Shown here: piece by piece, positions 1-8,951 of the stretch
Layout: each line of letters starts with the position of its first letter
Numbering within the stretch: position 1 is the stretch's first letter
Assembly (NCBI RefSeq): GCF_000818395.1
Contig: NZ_JWJG01000028.1
Span: forward strand, 4,480,615 to 4,544,614
Reading direction: 5' to 3'
From: Noviherbaspirillum autotrophicum
Lineage (GTDB): Bacteria > Pseudomonadota > Gammaproteobacteria > Burkholderiales > Burkholderiaceae_D
DNA length: 64,000 nucleotides
The notes under the pieces: generated by a model
Databases searched by the model: none
Told to the model about the DNA's origin: nothing
Seen by the model: the letters and a program-made list of their open reading frames with translations, nothing else
Program-made: the position numbers and the translations under genes

Positions 1-1
1 G

Positions 2-1585
2 CAGGTCACCACCACCAAGGGCTTCAAGGAAGCGTTCAAGGCGTTCGGCGAAGCGGGCTGGCAAGGCGTGCAGCATCCAGTCAAATTCGGCGGCCAGGGC
101 TTGCCGAAGCTGGTGGCGACGCCATGCATCGAAATGCTCAATTCCGCCAACCTGTCATTCGCGCTGTGCCCGCTGTTGACCGACGGCGCCATCGAGGCGC
201 TGATGACCGCGGGTAGCGAAGAACAGAAGCGGATCTATCTGGCGAATCTGATCTCCGGCAAGTGGACCGGCACGATGAACCTGACCGAGCCGCAGGCGGG
301 CTCCGACCTGGCGCTGGTACGTTCGCGCGCAGTGCCGCAGGGCGACGGCACCTACAAGATTTTTGGCACCAAGATCTTCATCACCTACGGCGAGCATGAC
401 ATGGCCGAGAACATCGTCCACCTGGTGCTGGCCCGTACGCCGAATGCGCCGGAGGGCGTGAAGGGCATTTCGCTGTTCGTGGTGCCGAAGTTCCTGGTCA
501 ATGCCGACGGCTCGCTCGGCGAGCGCAACGACGCGTATTGCGTGTCGATCGAACACAAGCTGGGCATCAAGGCCAGCCCGACCGCAGTGCTGCAATTCGG
601 CGACCATGGCGGCGCCATCGGCACGCTCGTGGGCGAGGAAAACCGCGGCCTCGAATACATGTTCATCATGATGAACGCCGCGCGCTTCGCGGTAGGCATG
701 CAGGGCATCGGCGTTGCCGAGCGCGCTTATCAGAAGGCGGTTGCGTATGCGCGCGATCGCGTGCAGTCGCGTGACCTCGCCGGCTCCAGCGGTCCTGTTG
801 CCATCATTCATCATCCGGACGTGCGCCGCATACTGATGTCGATGCGTGCGCAAACTGAAGCGGCGCGCGCCTTGGCCTACGTGACTGCCGCTGCATTCGA
901 TGCCGCACATCATCATGCCGACGATGCCGTACGCAAGACGAACCAGGCCTTCTACGAATATATGGTGCCCGTCGTGAAGGGCTGGTCGACCGAGATGTCG
1001 CTCGACGTCACCTCCAACGGCGTACAAGTCCATGGCGGCATGGGTTTCATCGAGGAAACGGGCGCAGCGCAGTACTACCGTGATGCACGCATTCTGCCGA
1101 TCTACGAAGGCACGACCGCGATCCAGGCCAATGACCTGGTCGGTCGCAAGACTGTGCGCGATGCCGGCGCCACTGCCAAGGGCATCTTGGCGCAGGTGCG
1201 CCGCACCGAGGAAGAGCTGTCGGCTTCGGCGTCGGCCGATCTGACGGCAATCCGTACCCAGCTGGCTGCCGGCTCCAAGGCGCTGGAGGAAGTCGTGAAC
1301 TACGTGGTCGCCAACATGAAGTCCGACATCAAGGGCGTGTTTGCGGGCAGCGTGCCTTACCTCAAGCTGGCCGGCATCGTGCTGGGCGGCTGGCAGATGG
1401 CGCGCGCCGCACTGGTGGCGGACCGCAAGCTGCAGGCAGGCGAGGGCGATGCCAAGTTTTATCAGGCCAAGATCGCGACCGCACGCTTCTTTGCCGATTA
1501 CTTCCTGTCGCAGGCAGCCGGCTATCGCGCGGCCATCATCGAAGGCAGCGCCGGCGCCCTGGCACTCACGGAAGACCAGTTCTGA
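2..1585 (+). CDS. acyl-CoA dehydrogenase, 5' partial
   Basis: FAD-dependent oxidation of an acyl-CoA to the 2-enoyl-CoA in the cytoplasm, first step of beta-oxidation or a related acid catabolic route. The reading frame is open to the window edge, so the N-terminus is missing; 527 residues are visible of a family usually near 600. The middle holds the acyl-CoA dehydrogenase segment MNLTEPQAGSDLA and near the end of the catalytic core GGMGFIEETGAAQYYRDARI, followed by IYEGTTAIQ, where the Glu is the expected catalytic base. About 120 more residues form the extra C-terminal domain typical of the long acyl-CoA dehydrogenase group. It is followed by a chemoreceptor on the same strand. Substrate chain length cannot be told from sequence; the AlkK-like ligase downstream on the other strand fits a shared acyl substrate. 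Confidence 0.93.
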   Translation, partial: QVTTTKGFKEAFKAFGEAGWQGVQHPVKFGGQGLPKLVATPCIEMLNSANLSFALCPLLTDGAIEALMTAGSEEQKRIYLANLISGKWTGTMNLTEPQAGSDLALVRSRAVPQGDGTYKIFGTKIFITYGEHDMAENIVHLVLARTPNAPEGVKGISLFVVPKFLVNADGSLGERNDAYCVSIEHKLGIKASPTAVLQFGDHGGAIGTLVGEENRGLEYMFIMMNAARFAVGMQGIGVAERAYQKAVAYARDRVQSRDLAGSSGPVAIIHHPDVRRILMSMRAQTEAARALAYVTAAAFDAAHHHADDAVRKTNQAFYEYMVPVVKGWSTEMSLDVTSNGVQVHGGMGFIEETGAAQYYRDARILPIYEGTTAIQANDLVGRKTVRDAGATAKGILAQVRRTEEELSASASADLTAIRTQLAAGSKALEEVVNYVVANMKSDIKGVFAGSVPYLKLAGIVLGGWQMARAALVADRKLQAGEGDAKFYQAKIATARFFADYFLSQAAGYRAAIIEGSAGALALTEDQF

Positions 1586-1732
1586 ATCCGCTGCGGCGAG
1601 GCGGAATCTTCCCTTGTTTGATACCCGCCTCGATAAGCCCGAAAGGGCCATCGGGTAGCGCCGAGAACGCCCCCAAAAACAATCAAAAGCGTGTCCGGTA
1701 TCGCAGGCAACCTTTTTGGAGCGTAAGGTCCC

Positions 1733-3211
1733 ATGCATATCAATTTCACTGTTCGCAGCAAATTCATACTTTCTTTCAGTATTCCCCTGGCCGCACTCAC
1801 TGCAGTACTCGTACTTGGGGCGACGGGATCGACCCGCGAGCTCGTCTCCGGAGCCGCGCTGGCCGGCTTGGCGTCCGGTGTGGCATGCGCCTGGTGGGTC
1901 ACGAGCAGTCTTGGGCGCACGCTACGCGATACGACGGCAGTCGCGCAGCGCATGGCCACCGGCGATCTTTCCGAACCGGTGGCAGCCAATTCAAACAGAG
2001 AATTCGGCGAACTGCAGCAAGCCTTGCGCGACATGAGCGAGCGCATGTTCGCCGTTGTCGCCGGCGTTCGGTCTGGGACCACGGCGGTGGCGACCATGTC
2101 CGGCATGCTTACCAATGACAATACCGCGCTTTCGGAACGCACGGAGTCGCAGGCCAGTTCGCTCGAAGAAACCGCGTCGTCGATGGAGCAACTGACGTCC
2201 ACCGTCAAGCAAAACGCCGACAACGCGCGGGAAGCGAACCAGCTCGCGGCATCCGCATCGCAAACCGCCGACAAAGGCGGCCAGGTGGTGCAGGACGTGG
2301 TGCAGACCATGGAGGCAATCAAGGACAGCTCGCGCAAGGTGACCGATATCATCACCGTCATCGACGGCATCGCGTTCCAGACCAACATCCTCGCCCTCAA
2401 CGCCGCGGTGGAAGCAGCGCGCGCCGGCGAACAGGGGCGCGGCTTTGCCGTGGTCGCGGGCGAGGTGCGCGCGCTGGCGCAGCGCTCGGCCTCCGCCGCG
2501 AAAGAGATCAAAGAGCTGATCGGCGATTCGGTGGATCGCGTGGAAACCGGTAGCCGGCTGGTGGACGAAGCCGGCAAGACGATGAGCGAAATTATCACGG
2601 CGGTCGAACGCGTGACCACGATCATGAATGAAATCACCGATGCGAGTCAGGAGCAAAGTGCCGGCATCGAGGAAATCAACCGCGCAATCGGGCAAATCGA
2701 CTCAACGACCCAGCAGAACGCAAGGCTGGTGGAAGATGCGACGCGCGCGACCGCACATCTGCATGAGCAGGCGGTCAACCTGACCCAGGCGGTGGCAACT
2801 TTCAATCTCGGCGCGCGCGAGTTCGGCAATGCGGACGAGGCCGCGGCCATGGTGCACGATGCGGTGGCTTACCTGAAAGCCAACGGCAAGTCCGGCTTCC
2901 TAGCCGAGATCAACAAGCTGGGACGCGGCCGCTTCATTGACCGCGATCTCTATCTCAGCGTGTATTCGGACGACCTCGAATGCCTCGCGCATGGCGCCAA
3001 TCCGCGTCTGGTCGGGGTCAACGGTGCGGCGTTCAAGGATGCCGACGGCAAGCTGTTCGTCAAGGAAATCATCGCCAAGGCAAAGACCAGCGGCTCAGGC
3101 TGGGTCGATTACAAGTGGATGCATCCGGTGACGAAAAAAATGCTGATCAAGTCGACCTATTTGGAAAAGGCAGGCGACATGATCATCGCCTGCGGCTTCT
3201 ACAAGAACTAG
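1733..3211 (+). CDS. methyl-accepting chemotaxis protein with C-terminal Cache-like domain
   Basis: Chemoreceptor of 492 residues. Two hydrophobic segments at about 11-30 and 38-60 are separated by only about seven residues, so there is no periplasmic ligand-binding domain. A HAMP-like stretch (about 61-115) follows, then the coiled-coil signalling domain with the conserved hairpin tip around residues 230-262 ([20 protein letters not shown]). After the signalling domain, residues about 368-492 form a separate globular region ([17 protein letters not shown], then [12 protein letters not shown], and ending in IIACGFYKN) that resembles a single Cache domain of the Cache_2 type. The sensor therefore appears to be cytoplasmic and C-terminal. 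There is no CheR-docking pentapeptide at the C-terminus. The ATG follows an AAGG at suitable spacing. Chemoreceptor identity is secure; the Cache call is by pattern. Confidence 0.92.
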   Translation: MHINFTVRSKFILSFSIPLAALTAVLVLGATGSTRELVSGAALAGLASGVACAWWVTSSLGRTLRDTTAVAQRMATGDLSEPVAANSNREFGELQQALRDMSERMFAVVAGVRSGTTAVATMSGMLTNDNTALSERTESQASSLEETASSMEQLTSTVKQNADNAREANQLAASASQTADKGGQVVQDVVQTMEAIKDSSRKVTDIITVIDGIAFQTNILALNAAVEAARAGEQGRGFAVVAGEVRALAQRSASAAKEIKELIGDSVDRVETGSRLVDEAGKTMSEIITAVERVTTIMNEITDASQEQSAGIEEINRAIGQIDSTTQQNARLVEDATRATAHLHEQAVNLTQAVATFNLGAREFGNADEAAAMVHDAVAYLKANGKSGFLAEINKLGRGRFIDRDLYLSVYSDDLECLAHGANPRLVGVNGAAFKDADGKLFVKEIIAKAKTSGSGWVDYKWMHPVTKKMLIKSTYLEKAGDMIIACGFYKN

Positions 3212-3278
3212 CGCATATCCGTGCGGGGGGCGCGCTTGAGCCAGAAGGGCCGCTGCTAAAAAGGCGCTGAAAGAGCGC

Positions 3279-4400
3279 TTAATAGAGCAGCCGGCCATTG
3301 CGGCCCACGACGGCAATATCCAGATAATTGGACCCGCTGCGCTTCTCGTTCGAAAATTCGATCGGGAAGCCGCCTACCCGGTACTCCTGCATCGCGCTCA
3401 AGCTCTGGATCACTTTTTCCCCGGTCGGATGCGGGCCGGCCATCCGGATCGCCTCGACCAGCAGGCGGATGTTCAGATACCCCTCCAGCGCCACAGGACT
3501 CGGCTTAACGCCTTTGCCGAACGGACTGTTGACCAGGGCCTGGAAATCCCTGGTCAGCGCAAATGCCGCGGAATTCGGATTGGGCACGACCTGTGAAATG
3601 CCGACACCGCGCGCCTTTTCCTCGCCAGCCACGTCGGCCAGCAATTTCGGCGTCACGAACGACAGCGCGTACAACTGCGCCGCACCGGCCGGCGCGTGAT
3701 ACGCCTTCATGAACTGATAAACCGCATCCGGCACTCCCATCAGGAAGATCGCCTGCGGCTGCGCCGCCACGATCTTCTGCGCGTGCGCGGTGAAGTCGTT
3801 CGTGCCTGGCTGGTAGCCGACCTTCAGCACGAGCTGCAGGTTGAAGCTCTTTTCGCCGGCGGCCACGCTCTGCAGCACGCCCTCGCCGAACGCATCTTCC
3901 TGGTACAGCACTGCGACGCGGTGCAGGCCGAGCGTGGATGCGAGGCGGGATATCTTCTGTATCTCGTCGTTATAGGTGGCGCGGGTGTGAAAAATTTCTT
4001 CCGTGCCAGCGCCGCGCAACACCGTCGCGCCGCTGTAGACGCCGACCAGCGGGACGCGGTACTTGTGCAGTACGCGCGACTTGATCAGCGCCATCGTCGG
4101 CGCCGTACCCGCGCTGTTGACCAGTCCGATCACCTTGTCAGCGGCAATCGCCTCTTCCGCCAGCGCCGCGGTCTTGGCCGCATCGTAGCCGTCATCCTTG
4201 GTAACCAGCACCAGGCGGTTGCCTTGGATACCACCCTGCGCATTAACCTGGTCTACGTAAGCACGTGTGGCCTGCAGCACCTCCTGCGCGGTCACCGCGA
4301 TCGGACCGGTGAAGCCCGATACGATGCCGATCCGGATATCCTCCGCATGCGCGAGGCAGGCGGCAAGCAACGCCATGAAAACAAACAAGAACCTTTTCAT
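3279..4400 (-). CDS. HAAT-family ABC transporter substrate-binding protein
   Basis: Periplasmic binding protein (373 residues, Peripla_BP_6 type) for a branched-chain amino acid or small carboxylate class importer. The chosen ATG gives a clean signal peptide (MKRFLFVFMALLAACLAHA) and is preceded by a strong GGAGGGAGAG; the frame is open further upstream but that extension is Arg-rich and not signal-like. The mature start EDIRIGIVSGFTGP is typical of the family. It is the last gene of a probable alkK-like/esterase/binding protein operon and has no permease genes next to it, so it may feed the complete LivHMGF importer encoded about 4 kb away. It resembles the orphan binding protein at 50522-51652 more than the one at 12124-13368. 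Confidence 0.9.
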   Translation of the reverse strand: MKRFLFVFMALLAACLAHAEDIRIGIVSGFTGPIAVTAQEVLQATRAYVDQVNAQGGIQGNRLVLVTKDDGYDAAKTAALAEEAIAADKVIGLVNSAGTAPTMALIKSRVLHKYRVPLVGVYSGATVLRGAGTEEIFHTRATYNDEIQKISRLASTLGLHRVAVLYQEDAFGEGVLQSVAAGEKSFNLQLVLKVGYQPGTNDFTAHAQKIVAAQPQAIFLMGVPDAVYQFMKAYHAPAGAAQLYALSFVTPKLLADVAGEEKARGVGISQVVPNPNSAAFALTRDFQALVNSPFGKGVKPSPVALEGYLNIRLLVEAIRMAGPHPTGEKVIQSLSAMQEYRVGGFPIEFSNEKRSGSNYLDIAVVGRNGRLLY

Positions 4401-4491
4401 TGTCTCTCTCCCTCCGGTCCTGCGGCATGGGTATGCCGGCAGCCGGCAATAGTCGAATGCATACAGGGGGACATTTGCCCCCCCTCCGCCG

Positions 4492-6201
4492 TTACTGCGT
4501 CGTGATCTGCGCCTGGGTCTGGCTGGCATCGAAGATCAGCTTCTTCGGCCACGGCTGCCAGGTCACACCGAGCGATGCATTGTTCGGGTCGCCGTTCTTG
4601 GCGAACGCGGCGATCGAATCCATCATCGCTTTCGACAGTGCAAGGCGGCCCGGCTTGTTGGCGGTGCTGTTGGCGACATTGGAGAACAACGACGGTCCGA
4701 AATTACCGAAGATGAACGGCAAGTCGAACGCATGCGCGGCACCATACACGTCGTTCCACGGAGCCGGCTCCTGCGCCCAGTTGAACTGGTAGAACCACAC
4801 GTTCTGCTGGTTCGCGACCAGCGTGTTGAGCGCGTTGTCGCGGCTGGGTGCGAAGAAGTTATTGGTGAAGTATGCGGCGGCCGCGTTGTAACCGGTGGTC
4901 GGCGTATCGATCGGCAGATACGCTGCATCGATCAGGTCGGACAAGGTCACGGTGGGCGCTGCATCCGGCTTGTAGTTCATCATCAGCGCAAAGCGGGTGG
5001 CGTCGCTGATGATGAAGCCCGGCTTGTGCGACGGCGGCAGCGCCGCGAACAGCGACTGGAACAGCTTGCCTTCTTCTGAGGTATTGCTGGCGAGGATAGG
5101 CACCTTGCGGTAATTGCCCGCAGCCATGGCGGCAATCGGATCGACCGGCACCACTGTACCCTCGGGGATGGGGCCGGACGAATTCGGGCCCTTGGTGAAG
5201 ATGGTAGTCAGGATGGTATTGGCATCCTTGGCGCGCATGTAGTCGGCGATCTGCGCATTGGTCTGGGTCGCCACATAGGTCTGGGCAGACGTGGTGTCGG
5301 TCGCCTTGCCGTCTGCGATCAGCAAATTGTTGAGCAATGCATTGCCTTGCGCCTGATAGGTGGATGCCGGACTCAGGGTCGCCAGCGCGCCGTTCGGGAG
5401 ATTCGACGCGAGGGAAATGCCGCCGCTCAGTGGTGCCGCCCGGTGGAACAATCCCGCAGTCTGCGGCGAGGCCACCAGCGCCCATACGTTAATCGCGCCG
5501 GCCGACTGTCCCATGACAGTCACGTTGTTCTTGTTGCCGCCGAAATTCCCGATGTTGTTCTGGATGAACTTGAGCGCCTGGATGTTATCGAGGATTGCGA
5601 AGTTGCCGGAATCGTCATTCGCATTCGTGCCGGTCTTGAGCTGCGGCAGATTGAAGAAGCCGAACACGCCGACCCGGTAGTTGGCGGTCACCACCACCGC
5701 ATTTGCCGCCTTGGCCAAATTGGCGCCGTCATAGACCGGATCTGCGGTATAGCCAGAGATATTACTGCCGCCATACAGGAACAGGATGACCGGCAAATCC
5801 TTCGCATCGTTGGCCGGACGCCAGATATTGAGCGTCAGGCAGTCTTCGCTGCCAACCGGCGTATTCAGCGTGGTGCCGATCGTCGCGTCGTAAGTATTGT
5901 TCGCGCCGGGGCCATACACGCGGTCGTTCTGGATGCAGGCATTCCCGAAATTTTGCGTGTTGCGCACGCCCCACGCCGCCGGTTCGACCGGCGCCTTCCA
6001 GCGCAATGTCCCGACTGGCGGTTTCGCGAACGGGATCCCTTTCCAGTAATACGTGCCCGACGCGGTGCTGTCGTCGACGCCAACCACTTGGCCGTAGACC
6101 GTGGCACGCGCCACCGGATTCGGATCGCTGCCGCCGCAAGCGCTCAACAGCGTCCCGGCGGCGGCAAACACTGCCCAACCTGCAAATTTACGAATTTTCA
6201 T
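4492..6201 (-). CDS. carboxylesterase family lipoprotein
   Basis: Alpha/beta-hydrolase of the type-B carboxylesterase family, 569 residues, predicted to hydrolyse a carboxylic ester outside the cytoplasm. The N-terminus carries a lipoprotein signal with lipobox LSAC followed by GGSDPNP. Family marks are YWKGIPFAKPPVGTLRW near residue 55, EDCLTLNIWRP, and the nucleophile elbow GQSAGAINV (GxSxG). A strong AGGAGGAGATAACA precedes the ATG. It lies 38 bp after the acyl-CoA ligase stop and 91 bp before the binding protein start, so the three probably form one transcription unit. This suggests the esterase releases an acid that is then imported and activated. The natural ester is not identifiable from sequence. 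Confidence 0.92.
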   Translation of the reverse strand: MKIRKFAGWAVFAAAGTLLSACGGSDPNPVARATVYGQVVGVDDSTASGTYYWKGIPFAKPPVGTLRWKAPVEPAAWGVRNTQNFGNACIQNDRVYGPGANNTYDATIGTTLNTPVGSEDCLTLNIWRPANDAKDLPVILFLYGGSNISGYTADPVYDGANLAKAANAVVVTANYRVGVFGFFNLPQLKTGTNANDDSGNFAILDNIQALKFIQNNIGNFGGNKNNVTVMGQSAGAINVWALVASPQTAGLFHRAAPLSGGISLASNLPNGALATLSPASTYQAQGNALLNNLLIADGKATDTTSAQTYVATQTNAQIADYMRAKDANTILTTIFTKGPNSSGPIPEGTVVPVDPIAAMAAGNYRKVPILASNTSEEGKLFQSLFAALPPSHKPGFIISDATRFALMMNYKPDAAPTVTLSDLIDAAYLPIDTPTTGYNAAAAYFTNNFFAPSRDNALNTLVANQQNVWFYQFNWAQEPAPWNDVYGAAHAFDLPFIFGNFGPSLFSNVANSTANKPGRLALSKAMMDSIAAFAKNGDPNNASLGVTWQPWPKKLIFDASQTQAQITTQ

Positions 6202-6239
6202 TGTTATCTCCTCCTATGAATTGGAATGCCCGCCCCTCC

Positions 6240-7892
6240 TCAGGCTGTCGGCAGCTTGTAGTCCTTGAATTGCTCGCGGATCTTGTTCTTCAATACTTTT
6301 CCGGTTGCACCGATCGGCAGTGCATCGACGAAGGCCACGTCGTCCGGCGTCCACCATTTGGCGATTTTTCCTTCGAACGACTGGATCAGCTCTGCCTTGC
6401 TGAGCTCGGCGCCCGGCTTCCTCACCACCACCAGCAGCGGACGCTCATCCCATTTCGGATGGAACACGCCGATGCAAGCCGCCTGCTGCACTGCCGGATG
6501 CGCCATCGCGATGTTTTCCAGGTCGATGGAGCCGATCCATTCACCGCCGGACTTGATCACATCCTTGCTGCGGTCGGTGATCTGCATGTAGCCATCCGGG
6601 CTAATCGTGGCCACGTCGCCGGTCGGGAACCAGCCGTCCTGCAGCACGTCGCCGCCCTCGCACTTGAAATAGCTGTCGATGATCCACGGCCCCTTGACCA
6701 GCAGGTCGCCGTAGGTCTTGCCGTCCCAGGGCAGCTCCTCGCCGGCGGCGTCCACGATCTTCATGTCCACGCCAAACACCACATGCCCCTGTTTTTCCAG
6801 GACTGCCTGCTTCTGCTCTTCCGGCAGCGCGTCATGCTTGAGCTGCAGCGTGCAGACGGTGCCGAGCGGCGACATTTCCGTCATGCCCCATGCATGCATG
6901 ACTTCGACGCCATAGCGATGGCGGAATGCCTGCATCATCGACGGCGGACAGGCGGCGCCGCCGATCACCGTGCGTGTCAGGGCCGAGAATTTCAGATCGT
7001 TCTGGCCGACGTAGTTCAGCAGGCCGAGCCATACCGTCGGCACGCCGGCGGAGAACGTCACCTTTTCCTGTTCCATCAATTCAAACAGCGATTTGCCGTC
7101 CAGCGCCGGCCCCGGGAAAACCAGCTTCGCGCCGGTCAGCGGCGCGGAATACGGCAGCCCCCAGGCATTTACGTGGAACATCGGCACAACCGGCAGCACC
7201 GCATCGCGTGCCGACAGGTTCATCGCGTCCGGCATCGCCGATGCGTAGGAATGCAGCACCGTCGAGCGGTGCGAATACAGCGCGCCCTTCGGGTTGCCGG
7301 TCGTGCCCGAGGTGTAGCACAGGCTGGACGCCGAGTTCTCGTCGAACAGCGGCCATTCGTATTCATCGGAGTGGCGTGCGATCAGGTCCTCGTAGCACAG
7401 CAGGTTGGCAATGGAGGTACGTTCCGGCATGCGGTCGCGGCCGCACATCATCACGAATCCCTTGACCGTCTTGCACAGCGGAGCGAAGGCTTCGACAATC
7501 GGCAGGAAATTCATGTCGAAGAACAGGTACTGGTCTTCCGCATGGTTGACGATGTACGCGATCTGTTCCGGATGCAGGCGCGGGTTAATCGTGTGCATGA
7601 CAGCACCCGAGCCGGAGATCGCATAATACAGTTCCATGTGGCGGTAGCCGTTCCATGCCAGCGTCGCCACCCGGTCGCCGAGTTTCACGTCGAATCCCTT
7701 CAGCACATTGGCCATCTTGCGCGCGCGCTGGTGGCACTCGCGATAGGTGTAGCGATGAATATCGCCCTCCACCCGGCGCGATACGATTTCGTTGTCACCG
7801 AAATAGCGGCTGGCATGCTGGATGATGGAGGAGATGAGCAGGGGCTGATTCATCATCTGCCCCATCAATGGACTCTTTGGAAATTGCGACAT
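6240..7892 (-). CDS. AlkK-like medium/long-chain acyl-CoA ligase
   Basis: ATP-dependent acyl-CoA synthetase of 550 residues, activating a free carboxylic acid to its CoA thioester. The sequence follows Pseudomonas AlkK closely from the start (GQMMNQPLLISSIIQHASRY) and includes the AMP-binding motif YTSGTTGNPKG, the AWGMTEMSP motif, TGDVATISPDG and the C-terminal Lys region GATGKVLKNKIRE. The ATG at 7892 has a GGGAG upstream; the frame is open beyond it but without coding character. Transcription probably starts from the conserved promoter at 8040-8083, leaving a leader of about 140 nt. It is first in an operon with the esterase and a binding protein. AlkK family members prefer medium chains, but the chain length here is inference. 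Confidence 0.94.
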   Translation of the reverse strand: MSQFPKSPLMGQMMNQPLLISSIIQHASRYFGDNEIVSRRVEGDIHRYTYRECHQRARKMANVLKGFDVKLGDRVATLAWNGYRHMELYYAISGSGAVMHTINPRLHPEQIAYIVNHAEDQYLFFDMNFLPIVEAFAPLCKTVKGFVMMCGRDRMPERTSIANLLCYEDLIARHSDEYEWPLFDENSASSLCYTSGTTGNPKGALYSHRSTVLHSYASAMPDAMNLSARDAVLPVVPMFHVNAWGLPYSAPLTGAKLVFPGPALDGKSLFELMEQEKVTFSAGVPTVWLGLLNYVGQNDLKFSALTRTVIGGAACPPSMMQAFRHRYGVEVMHAWGMTEMSPLGTVCTLQLKHDALPEEQKQAVLEKQGHVVFGVDMKIVDAAGEELPWDGKTYGDLLVKGPWIIDSYFKCEGGDVLQDGWFPTGDVATISPDGYMQITDRSKDVIKSGGEWIGSIDLENIAMAHPAVQQAACIGVFHPKWDERPLLVVVRKPGAELSKAELIQSFEGKIAKWWTPDDVAFVDALPIGATGKVLKNKIREQFKDYKLPTA

Positions 7893-8039
7893 GGAACACT
7901 CCCGGGTTGCTTGAGAAATTGGGTGATGAACATGCGCGGAGAGCAGAAGGCAGCAGGCATGAGGAACCTGCGATGCGAGGGCGCGAAGCCGGATTTGTCT
8001 CCTTGCTGTTCTTCTTATCAACTACTTCTTGTCGTATGC

Positions 8040-8083
8040 ACTGTAAGCAGTCGTACGATAGGCGTCAGTGGCCGAATCGGCCA
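8040..8083 (-). promoter_or_regulatory. conserved palindrome plus sigma70-type promoter of the acyl-CoA ligase operon
   Basis: On the minus strand a 15-bp palindrome TGGCCG-ATT-CGGCCA (8069-8083) directly abuts a -35-like CTGACG (8063-8068), a 17-bp spacer and a -10-like TACAGT (8040-8045). The same module with the same spacing stands before the HAAT binding protein gene at 13415-13458. The palindrome touching the -35 suggests a dimeric regulator acting either as class II activator or repressor. The regulator is unknown. Confidence 0.7.
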
Positions 8084-8138
8084 AGATGATGGCTTTTACG
8101 GACAGATTTGGAAGCCCCGGCAGCCCGTCCGGCAGGTG

Positions 8139-8173
8139 AAAAAATCCCGGAAGTCCGGCAAACCGGGCCCGGG
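8139..8173 (-). terminator. intrinsic terminator of the liv operon
   Basis: On the minus strand, 73 bp after the livF stop, a GC-rich hairpin (outer CCCGG/CCGGG, inner CCGG-TTTG-CCGG) is followed directly by ATTTTTT. The side with T residues matches minus-strand transcription. Confidence 0.65.
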
Positions 8174-8246
8174 ACGAAATGGCTCAAGCCAGACAGGAGA
8201 CTTTGGGGATGTACACCTGAGCCATGAGACAAGCTATGCGGCGGCG

Positions 8247-8951
8247 TCAGACTTCCAGCCACTCCTTGCGGATGGCGGCGTTGGCACGCAGGTCGTCGGG
8301 CGTGCCCTCGAACACGATCGAGCCGTGCCCCATCACATACACCCGCTGCGAGATCTTCATCGCAATGTCGAGCTTCTGCTCCACCAGCAGCACCGATATC
8401 CCGCGGTTCTTCAGTTCCTTCAGGTATTCGCCCACCAGCTCGACGATCTTCGGCGCCAGCCCCTCGGTCGGCTCGTCGATCATGATCAGGTCCGGGTCGC
8501 CCATCAGCGTGCGGCACAAGGTCAGCATCTGCTGTTCGCCGCCCGACAGGACGCCCGCCGGCGTGTGCTGGCGCTCCTTGAGGCGCGGGAACATCTGGTA
8601 CATGTCGTCGATGCTCCAGCGCGACTTTTTCCCTTTCTTTTCGCCCAGCAGCAGATTCTGCTCGACGGTGAGCGTCGGGAAGATGTCGCGGTTTTCCGGC
8701 ACATAGCCGAGTCCCTTGTGCGCGATTTCGAACGCCTTCAGGCCGGTGATCTCCTCGCCCTTGAAACGGATCGAACCAGTCACGGCGACTTGCCCCATCG
8801 TCGACTTCACCGTGGTCGACCGCCCCACGCCGTTGCGTCCCAACAGGCTGACGATTTCGCCTTCCTGCACGTGCATGTCCACGCCGTGCAGCACATGGCT
8901 CTTGCCGTAATATGCGTGCAGATCTCTAATTTCCAGTAGTGCCATCGTCAT
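8247..8951 (-). CDS. livF: HAAT ABC transporter ATP-binding protein LivF
   Basis: Second ATPase of the HAAT importer (234 residues), cytoplasmic. The start ATG at 8951 overlaps the livG stop as ATGA, indicating translational coupling; an in-frame ATG six bases later is the alternative. The signature LSGGEQQ and Walker B LIMIDEPTEG are intact. The Walker A reads GRNGVGRST, with Arg in place of the invariant Lys, and the H-loop position is Gln (LLVEQ), the latter common in LivF proteins. See the finding on the composite ATP sites. It is the last gene of the operon and is followed by a terminator. Confidence 0.95.
   Translation of the reverse strand: MTMALLEIRDLHAYYGKSHVLHGVDMHVQEGEIVSLLGRNGVGRSTTVKSTMGQVAVTGSIRFKGEEITGLKAFEIAHKGLGYVPENRDIFPTLTVEQNLLLGEKKGKKSRWSIDDMYQMFPRLKERQHTPAGVLSGGEQQMLTLCRTLMGDPDLIMIDEPTEGLAPKIVELVGEYLKELKNRGISVLLVEQKLDIAMKISQRVYVMGHGSIVFEGTPDDLRANAAIRKEWLEV

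Larger units (their letters stand above)
7893..8246. other. 354-bp intergenic region between livF and the acyl-CoA ligase gene
   Basis: No credible gene. Reading on the minus strand it contains, in order, an 8-bp inverted repeat ATGGCTCA/TGAGCCAT (8179-8186 and 8218-8225), an intrinsic terminator for the liv operon (8139-8173), and the promoter module for the acyl-CoA ligase operon (8040-8083), then a leader of about 140 nt. Confidence 0.7.

Noticed and set aside
155-1738. Long minus-strand open frame opposite the acyl-CoA dehydrogenase
   Set aside because: Composition-driven shadow; the plus-strand frame has clear family motifs throughout.
6006-8939. Very long open frame on the plus strand, antisense to the esterase, ligase and livF genes
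   Set aside because: It is antisense to three well-identified genes, is rich in His, Arg and Gln as expected for a complement of high-GC coding DNA, and has no recognisable domain.
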